The notes under the pieces are model-generated. The model ran no database searches and had not been told where the DNA came from. It saw nothing but the letters and a program-made list of their open reading frames with translations. This document shows, in pieces, positions 11,831-23,786 of a stretch of DNA of 64,000 nucleotides (within the stretch, counting starts at the first letter, position 1; the number at the start of each line of letters is the position of its first letter). A program made the position numbers and the translations under genes. The stretch comes from Stomorhina lunata (Eukaryota; Arthropoda; Insecta; Diptera; Rhiniidae): positions 154,801,273 to 154,865,272 of the forward strand of contig OW121740.1 in the NCBI GenBank assembly GCA_933228675.1. Direction: 5' to 3'.

Positions 11831-13082
11831 CAAGTAAGAACCCTTCACCACTAAGGTCACAGGTGTTCTTATTCCTGTATAAAGAAAAATATTTGCATAA
11901 TTTTTCCATCATACAAACATTTTCTCAAAACTTATATATTGTTACGTTTTTCCTTTAAAAAAGTGGAAGGAATTCTTTTTGCAAACAACTGAAAACAAAA
12001 TATAAATATTTTATGTAGTTGTACAAAGTTATATTTTTATCAACTTTAGAGATAATCACTTTAAACACACTTTCACAAAAACTGTAAACAAACTTTAAAA
12101 ATCTGCTTTACAAATATTCTTAGTCACACCGTTCTCTTATACGCGTCTCAATAAAAACTGTCCCCATACTATTCGCCCAACGGCCTTAGATTGTAGAGAA
12201 CAGGGTTTCTAGCATTTTTTGCAGACGTAAACAAAGAGCTGCTGTCGTTGATAACACTAACAATAGGGCTTACAAAAGTTCATGCATGTTCCAATAAATT
12301 CTCACACGATGAAAAACACGCTCACACATACTTTGTACAAATAGATTATCTGATTTTTACAGTAATAGAGAGAGAGAGCGAGAGAATGTAGATAAAACAG
12401 AAAAATGTTGCTATACTCTTTACAGCAAATAAGAGAAACATGTTGCTCTACTTAAAGACATAAACAACAACATCAACAGAAACATTCTAGACAACTAGGA
12501 GAAGAATTAAAAGTAGTGAACTTTACACAATGGGGCGGATAACATAAAAATTCGTGACAATATTTAAGCTTTTTCCGTTATTTGGAAATATATGAGAGCT
12601 AGGGTCAAATGAGGACCGATTATCTCCAAATTTGGGAAATTGATTACAGTTTTTACAAAAATTATTCCTCATTATTTTAAGATTTACAAGCGTTTTAGTA
12701 ATTTTTGTCTCATTTAGTGCGTTTTGACAGAAGAGTTTGCATGGGAGCTATGGTCAAATGAGGACCGATATCAACGAAAATTGGTACAGTGATTTTGACG
12801 AATTCCAATAGCCATGATTTCACTATAAAAAAAAAAAAAAATGATCTGTGCCAAATTTTATCATATTATCTTAAGAATTTGGACCTGTACTTTGATTATA
12901 TTGTTTACATGGGGGTCCAGCCAGCCGGCTAGCTAGACGGACTGGCTGATATCGCTAATTCGACTCGGAAAGTGATTCTAAACCTATTGGTATACTAAAA
13001 GGCGGGTCTAAAACAAATATTTCTATGCGTTACATTCATCAGGACAAACTTATAATACCCTTTCCAAACTTATAATACCCTT
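11831..13082 (+). mobile_element. INE-1/DINE-1-like element, copy C, split by an LTR
   Basis: Starts CAAGTAAGAACCCTTCACCA at 11831; the hairpin-bearing terminal segment found in copies B and G is deleted. The GTCCAGCCAGCCGGCTAGCT core lies near 12915. It ends with a short duplicated segment (AAACTTATAATACCCTTT, about 13047 and 13067). The element is interrupted at 11940-12559 by a solo LTR and then bounded by a palindromic MITE at 13084. It is diverged from copies A, B, F and G, as expected for an older insertion. Confidence 0.75.
11940..12559. mobile_element. Solo LTR of a retrotransposon (Metaviridae-like)
   Basis: The inserted 620 bp begins TGTTACG and ends CGTGACA: TG...CA ends with an imperfect inverted repeat. 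They are flanked by a perfect 4-bp duplication ATAT (11936-11939 and 12560-12563). Uninterrupted copies of the host repeat read CTTATATATTTAAGC at this point, so the empty site is known. A 4-bp ATAT duplication is typical of several insect Gypsy-type elements. There is no internal coding region, so LTR-LTR recombination probably left one LTR. It includes a (GA)n run near 12367-12385. Confidence 0.8.
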
Positions 13083-13083
13083 T

Positions 13084-13227
13084 GTGACCCGGTCTATGAA
13101 AAGGGAAAAGGTGGCTTATGACTCAAAAACAAAATTCCGAAAAATTAGCTAAAAATTTTGAAAAATTAGCTAATTTTTCGAAATTTTGTTTTTGAGTCAT
13201 AAGCCACATTTTCATAGACCGGATCAC
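13084..13227. mobile_element. Near-perfect palindromic MITE
   Basis: About 144 bp that folds on itself. The left arm starts GTGACCCGGTCTATGAAAA and continues GTGGCTTATGACTCAAAAAC; the right arm ends GTTTTTGAGTCATAAGCCAC...TTTTCATAGACCGGATCAC. The arms, about 65 bp each, differ mainly by one 8-bp insertion (GGGAAAAG, 13103-13110) and a few substitutions. There is no reading frame. The target duplication is not clear, so the superfamily is not assigned. Confidence 0.7.
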
Positions 13228-13660
13228 ATATAATAAACTTCTAATTAAAAACTTTTTTGAAATATGTAAAAAATTGATACCTTTTTTTTTGAGATCAGTC
13301 CCTCAAATTATATATAATGTGTGGTTTTTGCTCCGTCTAGAATTAGGGATAATCCTCCTGATGAGATGGCCTAACCAACCATCGAAACGCTAACATTTTT
13401 TGGTTTTATTAAAAAACTATTTATTACAATAATAAATAATTGTAATGAATTGGGATCTTAGTGCAATACACTACAGTACAACTTTTTAATTAAATGTTTG
13501 ATGTTCCAAAATTTTTATAAACCTTTTTGAAAAATATTTGACTTTGGAAATATCTCAACATTAAATAGTTCAAGACATTTTAAAACGACTTTCACTATTT
13601 TGTTTCCTGAATTGTTTTTTATATGTCAGTATTTTTTTAAAAACAAAATTTTTTTAATCA
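13228..13660. other. Spacer containing a hammerhead-like motif
   Basis: AT-rich non-coding sequence between the palindromic MITE and minisatellite 3. Apart from the ribozyme-like motif at 13335-13390, nothing is recognised. Confidence 0.4.
13334..13390 (+). ncRNA. Hammerhead-ribozyme-like core (possibly degenerate)
   Basis: Core elements are in the right order: GTC (13335-13337, candidate cleavage after C), a hairpin (13339-13345 pairing with 13350-13356 around a GGGA loop, one A-C mismatch), CTGATGA (13358-13364), a 5-bp stem II (GATGG 13365-13369 with CCATC 13379-13383, 9-nt loop), then GAAA (13384-13387) and CG, which can pair with the CG at 13334-13335. Weak points are a T-C mismatch at the 1.1/2.1 position (13338/13357) and a stem III of only two base pairs plus the A-U pair. 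Hammerheads with very short stem III are known in retroelements and satellites. It could be a decayed copy or chance. Confidence 0.4.
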
Positions 13661-14010
13661 AAACTTTTTTTTGATTTGTATCAACAATTTTTCTTTTGAA
13701 AATTATTGTATCAAAATTATTCTATAGAAAATTATTGTATCAAATTTTTTCTATATAAAATTTTTTAACAAAAATTTTTCTATAGACATTTTTTTTATTA
13801 AAAATTTTTCTATAGAAAATTATAGAATTTTTTTTTATCAAGAATTTTTCTATAGAAAATTTTTAATTAAAAATTGTTCTATAGAAAATTTTGTTATTAA
13901 AAATTTTTCTATAGAAAATTTTTAATTAAAAATTCTTCTATAGAAAATTTTTAATTAAAAATTCTTCTATACAAAATTTTTTATTACAAATGTTTCTATA
14001 TAAAATTATT
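13661..14010 (+). repeat. Minisatellite 3: degenerate ~30-bp TATAG array
   Basis: About ten degenerate units of 29-34 bp of the form CTATAGAAAATTTT(T/G)(A/T)ATTAAAAATT(T/C)TT. It is related in core and period to minisatellites 1 and 2 but far less homogeneous, which suggests an old or inactive array. Confidence 0.8.
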
Positions 14011-14951
14011 TTGAAAGTAATTAATTTTTTTTGAACCAAAATTTTATGAGGAGGTTGTGAGTTCGAATCGGGCTTAAAATCGGGCAAAACATTTTCTATA
14101 GAATATTTTCTTATCAAAAATGTTGTTTTATATCAATAAATAGAATATTTTTCTGTATAAAGTTTTTATTTTTAATATTATAATTTATTTCTGTTTCATG
14201 AAATATTCCCAATTCGGTTACATTTATTTTAAACATTGTTTACGAAAATAGTAGTGTCGTGACAACAATGTTCGAAATTATAGTTCTTAGTGGTCGTTAT
14301 ATTTACGAAAATTACAAAAAGTCTTCGGCTTCTGGTGGTATGGGCTGCATACTCCTGCTGAAAACTGAAAACCCATAACAGTTATTAGAGTAAAGTAAGC
14401 ATGTTTTTTCTTCGTTTCGTTTCTTCAAGCTCAATCCAAAATGTAAAAGATCAACCATATTGGACATTAATTGAAAGAGCTACACGGTTCAAAGGCTTTT
14501 TTACTTCTGAGGTGGTCTACTTTGACACCCAATGATTCACAGGTTAGGTAGCTTGGGTCCTCCTTAAAAATTCTCTAATACATACTGATGCAATCATATT
14601 CGTTTCAAGCCACTGTGTGTCGGGACCAACTCCTGGAAAAAACAATTACTATCAAAAAGGTAAAACTATAATAAAAACGCAAACACCCCCCCAGTAAAGG
14701 AAAATATTCCAAAGCTTGGTCTACGAAATTGGGCACAAGATCGAAGTTCATGGAATTTTAAAATAAGCTCGGCCTTTGACTTTGACATCTTGTCAATATA
14801 GGCCCATGGTAGGCACGAAGAGAACATAGAAAGTATCAATGTATTGGTGATTTTACAAATAAAGAGACTAAGAACAAATAAATATTTTTTTAAACTTTTT
14901 TGCATGGCTGCTAGCACACAAATGAGTATTTTTCGTATTTTAGTTTGTTTT
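14011..14951. other. Spacer with decayed dispersed-repeat fragments
   Basis: Positions about 14295-14352 are the inverted counterpart of 755-815 (TCGGCTTCTGGTGGTATGG). The stretch 14410-14830 is less AT-rich than its surroundings and may be an old element body, but I cannot name a protein in it. A minus-strand frame at 14666-14917 has no recognisable domain. Confidence 0.4.
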
Positions 14952-15652
14952 TATACCCTTCAGCACTAAAAGTGGAAAGGGTATATTGGGTTTATGCTGA
15001 CGTTTGTAACGCATAGAAACATTGGTCTGAGACCCACCTTTTAGTAAACCAATCGACTTAGAATCACTTTCTGAGTTGTTTTGACGATGTCCGTCCGGCT
15101 GGCTGGCCGGTCATCCATGTAAGCTTGTTATCACTCTACAGGTCGTAACTTTAAAGATATGTTAATGAAATTTGGAACAGGCTCATATTTTCCAAGGACG
15201 ATCCCTATACTTTTTAGGCGAAATAGAATTACTATTTTGGGTACCTCCCATAGTGATGCCTTCCCGGAAAAGAGTTTTTGGTCCTTTACGGCCACAAATT
15301 TAGCTATATTTTAATAATATTCAGCACAAATATTGCTTATCATAACCTTAATCAGCGAACCTAATTTTGTAGAAATCGGCCCATATTTGACGTTTATATA
15401 CACATAAATGCACAAAAACGTTAATAACTCTAAAGATAAATGCATTTGATTAATTAAACTTTGCACAGATAAATATTTTATAAATATAAACCAATAATCA
15501 AAATTTGGTAACAATCGGTTCACAATTGACCCTAGCTCCCATATCAGGCCCTTAGACGAAAATGACATAAATCTCGAAATTTTAATTTTTTGGTTCGTGT
15601 TGTGTATGTGAAAATGATGATTGGTAGTCGGCCCCTAGAGACTTACTTGCCT
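14952..15652 (-). mobile_element. INE-1/DINE-1-like element, copy D (diverged)
   Basis: Starts TATACCCTTCAGCACTAAAA with GTGGAAAGGGTATA. It continues with GTAACGCATAGAAAC, the GATGTCCGTCCGGCTGGCTG core (about 15088) and diverged internal modules, and ends GGTAGTCGGCCCCTAGAGAC TTACTTG near 15652. Both termini are recognisable but many substitutions separate it from copies B, F and G. Confidence 0.7.
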
Positions 15653-17522
15653 ATCATGGATATAGGCCATTTAAGTAAGTATGTTAGATCATCCTTTTTC
15701 ATATAATTCAAATTATATAACTTACCTAACTTTAAACTATTGTGTGTGTCATAGTCTATGTTTTGTCCCACTGTGCTATTGCATAGAAATTTTCATTTCA
15801 TTCGATTTATCTTGTGTTTTAAAACTGGTTTTTATTCATCTTTTCATTCTTTGCTTCCTTTTGTTCATATTTTATGATCAATATCTATTTGTTTGAACAA
15901 ATTTATTAGGATTATAGATATGTGTGTGTGTGTGTAGGGGAAGGTATCTTTGCTTTTGTGTGTTTAAGTTTCTATTTTATTTGTGGATACTGTGGGTTTC
16001 ATATTTCAGATTAACTAGTTTTCCTTTATGTCCAATAGTAGTTCACAGTGTCAAAACGTTATTGTTTTTTACAGTAAGTTTATGTTATCCTTATGGCTTA
16101 TGTTATTCAATAACTCAAGAGATAAGTCCAAGAATATTGATATTTATTTGTATTGGTACTTACAAACGTCAAGGAACGATAATTGAGTGAGAATGTTTTC
16201 TATGGGACAAACTCTTATTTAAATTTATTTCCGTATAACATAATTACTATAACAACTATTTTTTTTCGCAATTAATCTTAAACATAAAATACCTGCTCAA
16301 TTTAGTTATTTTAATTTCCTTTTTTTTATCATAAAATTAATTTAAACGTAATAAATTTTAAACTTTATTTTATGCAATATTATTGTTATCATACATATTT
16401 ATTTATTATTATGTAATTATAATCCCGACGGCAATAAAAACAAATTAAGCAACAATATCGTGAATTGTTGAGAAAAAAATTAAATTATGCCACATTTATA
16501 ATTATGATGGATTTATGTGGTAAAAATCAACAAATAAATCCTTAAATGCGAGTAACTAATAGGTACAACGACAAACAGACAGACAGACAGATCGAGAACA
16601 TTAAAAAATACTTAACAAAGGCATTAAATATTTAATCGGTTTTATTTTCAAAATTGTCACGCTCTCGAAATACAACAAATGAACAACAACAGCAACAAAA
16701 ACAATAAATGGCAATGAATTAAATATTTCACACTAAAATAACAATAACAGCAAACAAACAAACAAATAAACAACAAAGGACTTAATACAAATGTAAATAA
16801 ATACCAGGAGAGTAAACCAATAGAAATTTTGCTACAATTAATTTTACATAAATACATATGAGATTTTATATAGATATGTATGTATGTATTCATGTATCTA
16901 TATATGTATGTATGCAAATATTTACTTGTACAAATATTAATTCGAATATTATGACACTATTATGACAGGTATTGACATTATATTACCGTTATATAACGGA
17001 AAATCGTAAACCCTTATGTATATTTAACTGTTTAACAAATGCATTGATATTTATAAACTTAATGGAGTCACAGTTATTTAAATAGGACTGAATGTAGAGT
17101 ACAAATTACGTGCTTCAAAAATAAAGTTCAGTTTGACATTATTGAAGTTGTAAAAAATTTTTAATTGTGAAAAAAACCTAAAATGAGAAGTTTTTTTAAC
17201 GAGGAGTTGATTTTTTAAAAAAAAGGATTTTTTTAAATATCCTTAAAATAAATCAACATAATAAAATTTTGATTTCAAGTTATATTTCTTAAATTAAACT
17301 TTACTTTTTATATAGTTTCATCTTAAATGTAAATTAAATCATGTTGAATAACAAATAATAGATGTAAGATGTCAAGAAGAAAGCTTTAGATCAAATTGAT
17401 AATATTTTCGAAATTCATGTCTTAAAGGTTCCTTAATCGGAATGGAAATTAAAGCTCTATTTATGTCAAAAATCTTATATTTTTAAACGAGCAATAATTG
17501 TATGTATATATATCTCTATATA
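15653..17522. other. Unassigned AT-rich region
   Basis: Mostly single-copy-looking DNA with small microsatellites: (GT)n at 15921-15935, GACAGACAGACAGACAG near 16576 (possibly a relic of a GTCY core), and TATG/TATC-rich runs at 16870-16915. Open frames are under 90 codons and look random. No exon or RNA gene is recognised. Confidence 0.4.
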
Positions 17523-18934
17523 TCTATATATAATGGCTATCTCGAAAACGGCTGTAACGATTTTCATAAAATTTGGACAGTGGGTACCTTTTTTGATGTA
17601 TAGGTCGAAGAATAGGGGACTTTTCTAACATTTGCCTCTTAGAGGGTAAAAACGGGTAAAAAGGGGAAAAAATCGAAAACGTTATATCTCCTAAAGTAAT
17701 AGGTATAGAAACAAAATTAAAATTACGTTTTAAACAGCTATGAAAATAAGCGGACAGTTGTTTGGTACTTTTTTTTTTTTGTTTGGTTCTATGGGGTAGA
17801 AAGGGTGAAAATAGTTTTTTTGGTACTTTTTTAACCCACTCTTATATTTAAAACCAAAGAATATAGAAAGAAACTTTGTACAGCAGTCAATAGATGTGAA
17901 AGAAGTATTGAACACGTACTTGGTACTTTTTAGATTTTGGGGCCAAAATGGGTAAAAAAAGGATAAAATGATAACTTAACATCTCAAAAGTAATATGAAT
18001 AGGAATTATGTTAACTGCGTTTTAATATAATGTACCGAATTCAATTGGTACCAAAGAAGTACCAAATAAGCATATGGAACTTTTTGAAAGTAGTGGATAA
18101 AAAGGGGAAAAATGAGTAATGTTATAACTCTTAAACAAATGAATGTTTGTATGTATGTTCTTTATAGAATAGTAAACTGTGAATTTTATCATATGTATTA
18201 TGCTCTTTAGCGAAGATGTTGCGGATAAGCCGGCGAAGGTTTTTAAGTTGGTAAGACTAATTTCCGTTAGGTGGCGCCACTGAAAATTACTTAAAATTAA
18301 TTAAATCGTAAACTGTATATTTGATCATGCTATGATCTTTAGCAAAGTTGTAGCGCATGAGCCGGCAAAGGTTTTTTAGTTGGTGTGAATAATTTCCGAC
18401 AGGTGGCGCTACTGAAAATTATTCAAAGTCAATTTAATCGTAAGCTGTACATTTAATCATGCTATAATCTTTAGCAAAGTTGTTGCGGATAAGCCGACGA
18501 AGGTTTATTAATGGGAATGACCAAAGTCCAACAGGTGGCGCCACTGAAAATTACTCAAAATGAATTAAATCGTAAACTGTGCATTTTATCATGTTATAAT
18601 CATTAGAAAAGTTGTTACGCATAAGCAGACGAAGGTTTCTTAGTTGGTATGAACAACTTCAGGTGGCGCCACTGAAAATTACTCAAAATGAAATAAATCG
18701 TAAACTGTGCATTTGATCAGGCTATAATATTAAGCAAAGTTGTTGCGCATGATTCGACGAAGGTTTCTGTTGGTATGACCAATTTCCAAAATTTTTCAAA
18801 ATGAGTTAATCTGTAAACTATGCAAACTATGAGTTGATCGGAAAAAATAAATAAAATAATTCGAAATTAACTGAATATTTGCACAAAATGCTTATCATAA
18901 AGATCCGAGCAAGGCTCGGTCAACCAGGTACTAT
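17523..18934 (+). mobile_element. Helitron-like non-autonomous element (boundaries approximate)
   Basis: The left end is an A followed by TCTATATATAATGGC (17522-17537). The right end has a GC-rich hairpin CCGAGC-AAG-GCTCGG (18905-18919), then 11 bases and CTAT. A 5' TC-rich TATATA start and a 3' hairpin about ten bases before a CTRR-like end are the usual Helitron signature; here the last bases are CTAT and not a clean CTRR. AATGAATGTTTGTATGTATG (18139-18158) and the phrase AACGGCTGTAACGATTTTCA (17548-17567) are typical, from memory, of insect Helitron-type repeats. No Rep/helicase is present. Confidence 0.5.
18150..18850 (+). repeat. Five tandem ~132-bp units inside the Helitron-like element
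   Basis: The phrase TCGTAAACTGT (or a close variant) recurs at about 18174, 18310, 18442, 18574, 18702 and 18815, giving spacings of 136, 132, 132, 128 and 113 bp. Each full unit also carries AGGTGGCGCCACTGAAAATT and GCCGACGAAGGTTT-type segments. GGCGCC makes these units the most GC-rich repeated piece in the window. Confidence 0.85.
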
Positions 18935-19657
18935 ATATAAATACGTCAACAGAAGCATACCCGGGTATGCTAAGCTTATTTCAGTGGACATTTCGTTTTA
19001 CTAATGCTTTGCAGTTGCATTGTTTTGCTTCTGTTCATATTTGGAGCTTCTTTTGGTAGGTGGTATTACGAATTCTGGAAAACGACATCATATCCTTTAT
19101 ATCGAGCTTACATGAGCTTTTGCAACGTTTTATAGATAAACCGCTTTATTCGTTTCTGCAATAAAAATACTGCCAACAACGTAAAAAATCGACAAAGCTT
19201 GAAAGATTACACTACTCCACAAAATAAAATACTTTGCGTTTCAATTACCACTTTATTTTTTTCTTTGTTGTGGTCTCCTAATTATGAAAAAGGTCAAGAT
19301 TTTAAATTCTATGGATATATTATTTTAATGTTTTTTTTATATAAAATTTTCAATTTTTCAATTGGCTTGTTCGGCTTTGTTAAAAATTACAGAATTGAAT
19401 AACAAATAAAAATATCTTTAAGTGGTTTTAAGATCTTTTTTGATATGATTAACGGATTCAAAGTTATTTGCACTTAATTGTATTTTTTTTTTTCTTTAAA
19501 TTTCAATTCCTTAAAAATTCATAAAAAATCGAAGATGATAAAAATATACCATTTTCATTAAATGGTTACAAAACCGTGATTGTTTTAAGTAAAATAAACC
19601 ACATTTCCTGAAAATCCATTCATAAATAGTGGGTAGCAATGCCAAGTCTCAATTTTT
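18935..19657. other. Unassigned spacer
   Basis: AT-rich DNA between two mobile elements. The stretch 18960-19150 is somewhat less AT-rich. No gene is recognised. Confidence 0.4.
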
Positions 19658-21295
<1,638 letters not shown>

Positions 21296-22042
21296 AATAA
21301 TAAAAAAATAACCCCAAAAATCATAATCGAAGGGAATTGAATTTTTACAATAAGATTATATTAAACACAATTCTATGCGAAACTTTAAAGAGGTTGAGTG
21401 ATAAAAAATTAAAATTCCATAGAGAAAGTAAGCAGAATCATTTCTATTTTTGCTGATTACGTTCGCAAAACAAAATTTTTGCGATTGTTTAAAGTATGAG
21501 CGAAAATTTTGCAATGAATTTTTGCAATGTGAAGTGATAAAAAGCGAGGGGGAAAATATCAGCAATACATTTGAGAGGACTGCTCAAAATGATTTAATTA
21601 TCAAATAACATATGAATATTAATATATATAGATGTGGATAAACGAGTAAGATGGATAAAAAAGAAGGTGGACCGATAAACTGGTGGTGTAAGGTACACAA
21701 ATTTTGTGTTTAAGTAAAATCTATTAAAACATGGAAATGAATTGAATTGTTTTCAATTGAATTGAAGCAGACCTCTATTACCCATATTATACACTCTCGC
21801 CCTGATATTTTCAACTAAATAAAAATTTCATTTTTATTCCCTTCTGGTATTTGTCTGTGATTTTATATACAATTTATTATTGTTTCTGAACTGAAAAAAA
21901 AAAATATATGCGAACATAAGTAGAATATTATTTTCGCGTTGCCTGTCTGTATATGACAGTTGTTTTGAATTGAGTTTTAAAATCTGGCGCTACAGTTTAG
22001 AATAGATATTGGTAGTTTTTTTTGTATTAGTTTGCCATTTTG
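21296..22042. other. Unassigned AT-rich spacer
   Basis: No repeat or gene recognised beyond short A/T runs. Confidence 0.4.
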
Positions 22043-22712
22043 TATACCTTGTACCACCATAGCTAACCAAGATAGTTTAACAAATAATTAACAAATAATA
22101 AAGAAAATACCTTAATCCTAGTAAAAAATTACTAAGAATTTTTTTACCGAAACTCTCTACAAAACTCATAACATTCAGAAATTTTGCCAAAAACTATAAA
22201 AAAATTAAATTATGACCTTTAATATAGAGATATTACACTTCCATCCAATGATTTGCTGTATGGTCGTTTTGAAAAGTCCCATAAAAAGAGGGTTTACTCT
22301 CGTTTTTTACTCTATTTCGGAAACAACTAATGATTTCTGCAACTACTCTAATTTTTTTCCCATTACCAAGGCTAATGAAATTTGTCAAAATCGTTTGATT
22401 ATTTTTGGTAACTCCCATACGTCCAACTCCTTGATATTGATATTTTGAACACAAATGTCATTATTTTTTCATTAAAACAGATACTGCTTGTGTAAGCCAA
22501 AATTACTGTACCGAATTTCGTTGAAATCGGACCACATTTGACACAAATCACTAAAACGCTCGTAAATCTGAAGATAATGAGAATTTTGAGTTTATTTTTT
22601 GCATACATAATTTTCTTAAAAACTGTAATCAATTTTCTAAATTTCTAAATAATCGGTTCACATTTGATCCTAGCTCTCATATAAGTCGCAGTGACAGTGA
22701 AAAAAGCTTAAA
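22043..22712 (-). mobile_element. INE-1/DINE-1-like element, copy E (chimeric, truncated)
   Basis: A decayed terminus TATACCTTGTACCACCATAG lies at 22043. The stretch 22204-22330 is not DINE-like but matches the 49.8-50.87 kb repeat (CTGTATGGTCGTTTTGAAAA, CGGAAACAACT). From about 22380 DINE sequence resumes (GTTGAAATCGGACCACATTTG, CACTAAAACGCTCGTAAATC) and is cut off near 22712. Copy E is thus a mosaic of two dispersed repeats. Confidence 0.6.
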
Positions 22713-23786
22713 TATGGGCAAATCCTGCTTCACGGACTATACATTTGAACGGATTTTGTTTTACTCAAATGTATCCCATTGTCGTTCTACACTAGATATC
22801 TTTGCACAGATTTCGGAGAATATTAGACCATCGATTGTGGTATCGAATGGCATTTGTTAATTTACATATTTATTTTGGAGGAAAAAGATATTTGCTTATA
22901 AAGTGCTGTGACGGACGCTACAAAGTGGCTTTTGGAAGTAGCTATTTTTTCAACACGTGTTTCTGTAATTTTTTTTCAAATCGGTCATAGTAATAAAAAA
23001 ATTGTAAATATATTATAGATAGAGGAGAATTAGAGCATTACAAAACAGCTTTTATAAAATATTTTAAAGTTTCCAGTTTCACCAAAAATCCATAAATGAA
23101 CTGTTGCGGACGCTACGTGACGGACGATACAGTTCTTACTTGAATGTTTTTATTAGGAAAAAAAAATGCATATGTTATAGTTTTTTTAAGGATTCGTAAT
23201 CAGTGAAAATAATGGTTTTATTTGCTTCCAAATTTCATCTCCTTCCTTTTTATATTCGCGGTTAAAATGCGGTTTTTGGACATAATTTAATATTTCACAA
23301 AACGGCTACATACATATATTTATTTAAAGTTTTACGCTTATTACACCTTATTTTTCTTCGAAAGAATGTTAGAGTGTCCCAAAAATTCAAAAAAATAAAA
23401 AAAAATGGAATTTCAAAATCATCAAATTTGCCCCACTGTATGTTTTTTAATACCTAATACCTTAAATTTAATGTATGGATATAGACAGTGTTATTGCTTT
23501 ATGAAAAAGACAGACATGTGTTCGTAAATTTCGTATTTATAAAAAAATAATTTTGTAAAAAATATATACTGTGACGGACGCTACACACTTTCCTTTACAT
23601 ATTATTCTGTAAAATGCTATATTAACATCTATATAATTTTAGCCTAATGTAAAGCATACTATAAGTTCTCTTTACGAGAACTTATAAAAAAAATTATTTC
23701 TGTGACGGACGCTACACACTGTGAGCCCTTTTTAACTTGGTGTTATTTACATCATTCCAATTACTTTACTCTTTTACTCTTTTACA
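22713..23786. other. Region with a recurring TGTGACGGACGCTACA motif
   Basis: AT-rich non-coding DNA carrying the motif CTGTGACGGACGCTACA at 22906-22922, 23569-23585 and 23700-23716, plus two partial copies back to back at 23102-23130. The motif is GC-rich against its background. No gene is recognised. Confidence 0.5.

Noticed and set aside
12367..12385. (GA)n run as a GAGA-factor site or promoter element
   Set aside because: It is inside the solo LTR and could have such a role there, but sequence alone does not support a regulatory call.
14666..14917. Minus-strand frame as a transposon protein fragment
   Set aside because: The surrounding DNA looks like old repeat, but I could not recognise any reverse transcriptase, integrase or gag motif in it.
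16572..16592. Another DINE-like copy marked by GACAGACAGACAG
   Set aside because: Only the short GTCY-type tract is present; no termini or internal module found around it.
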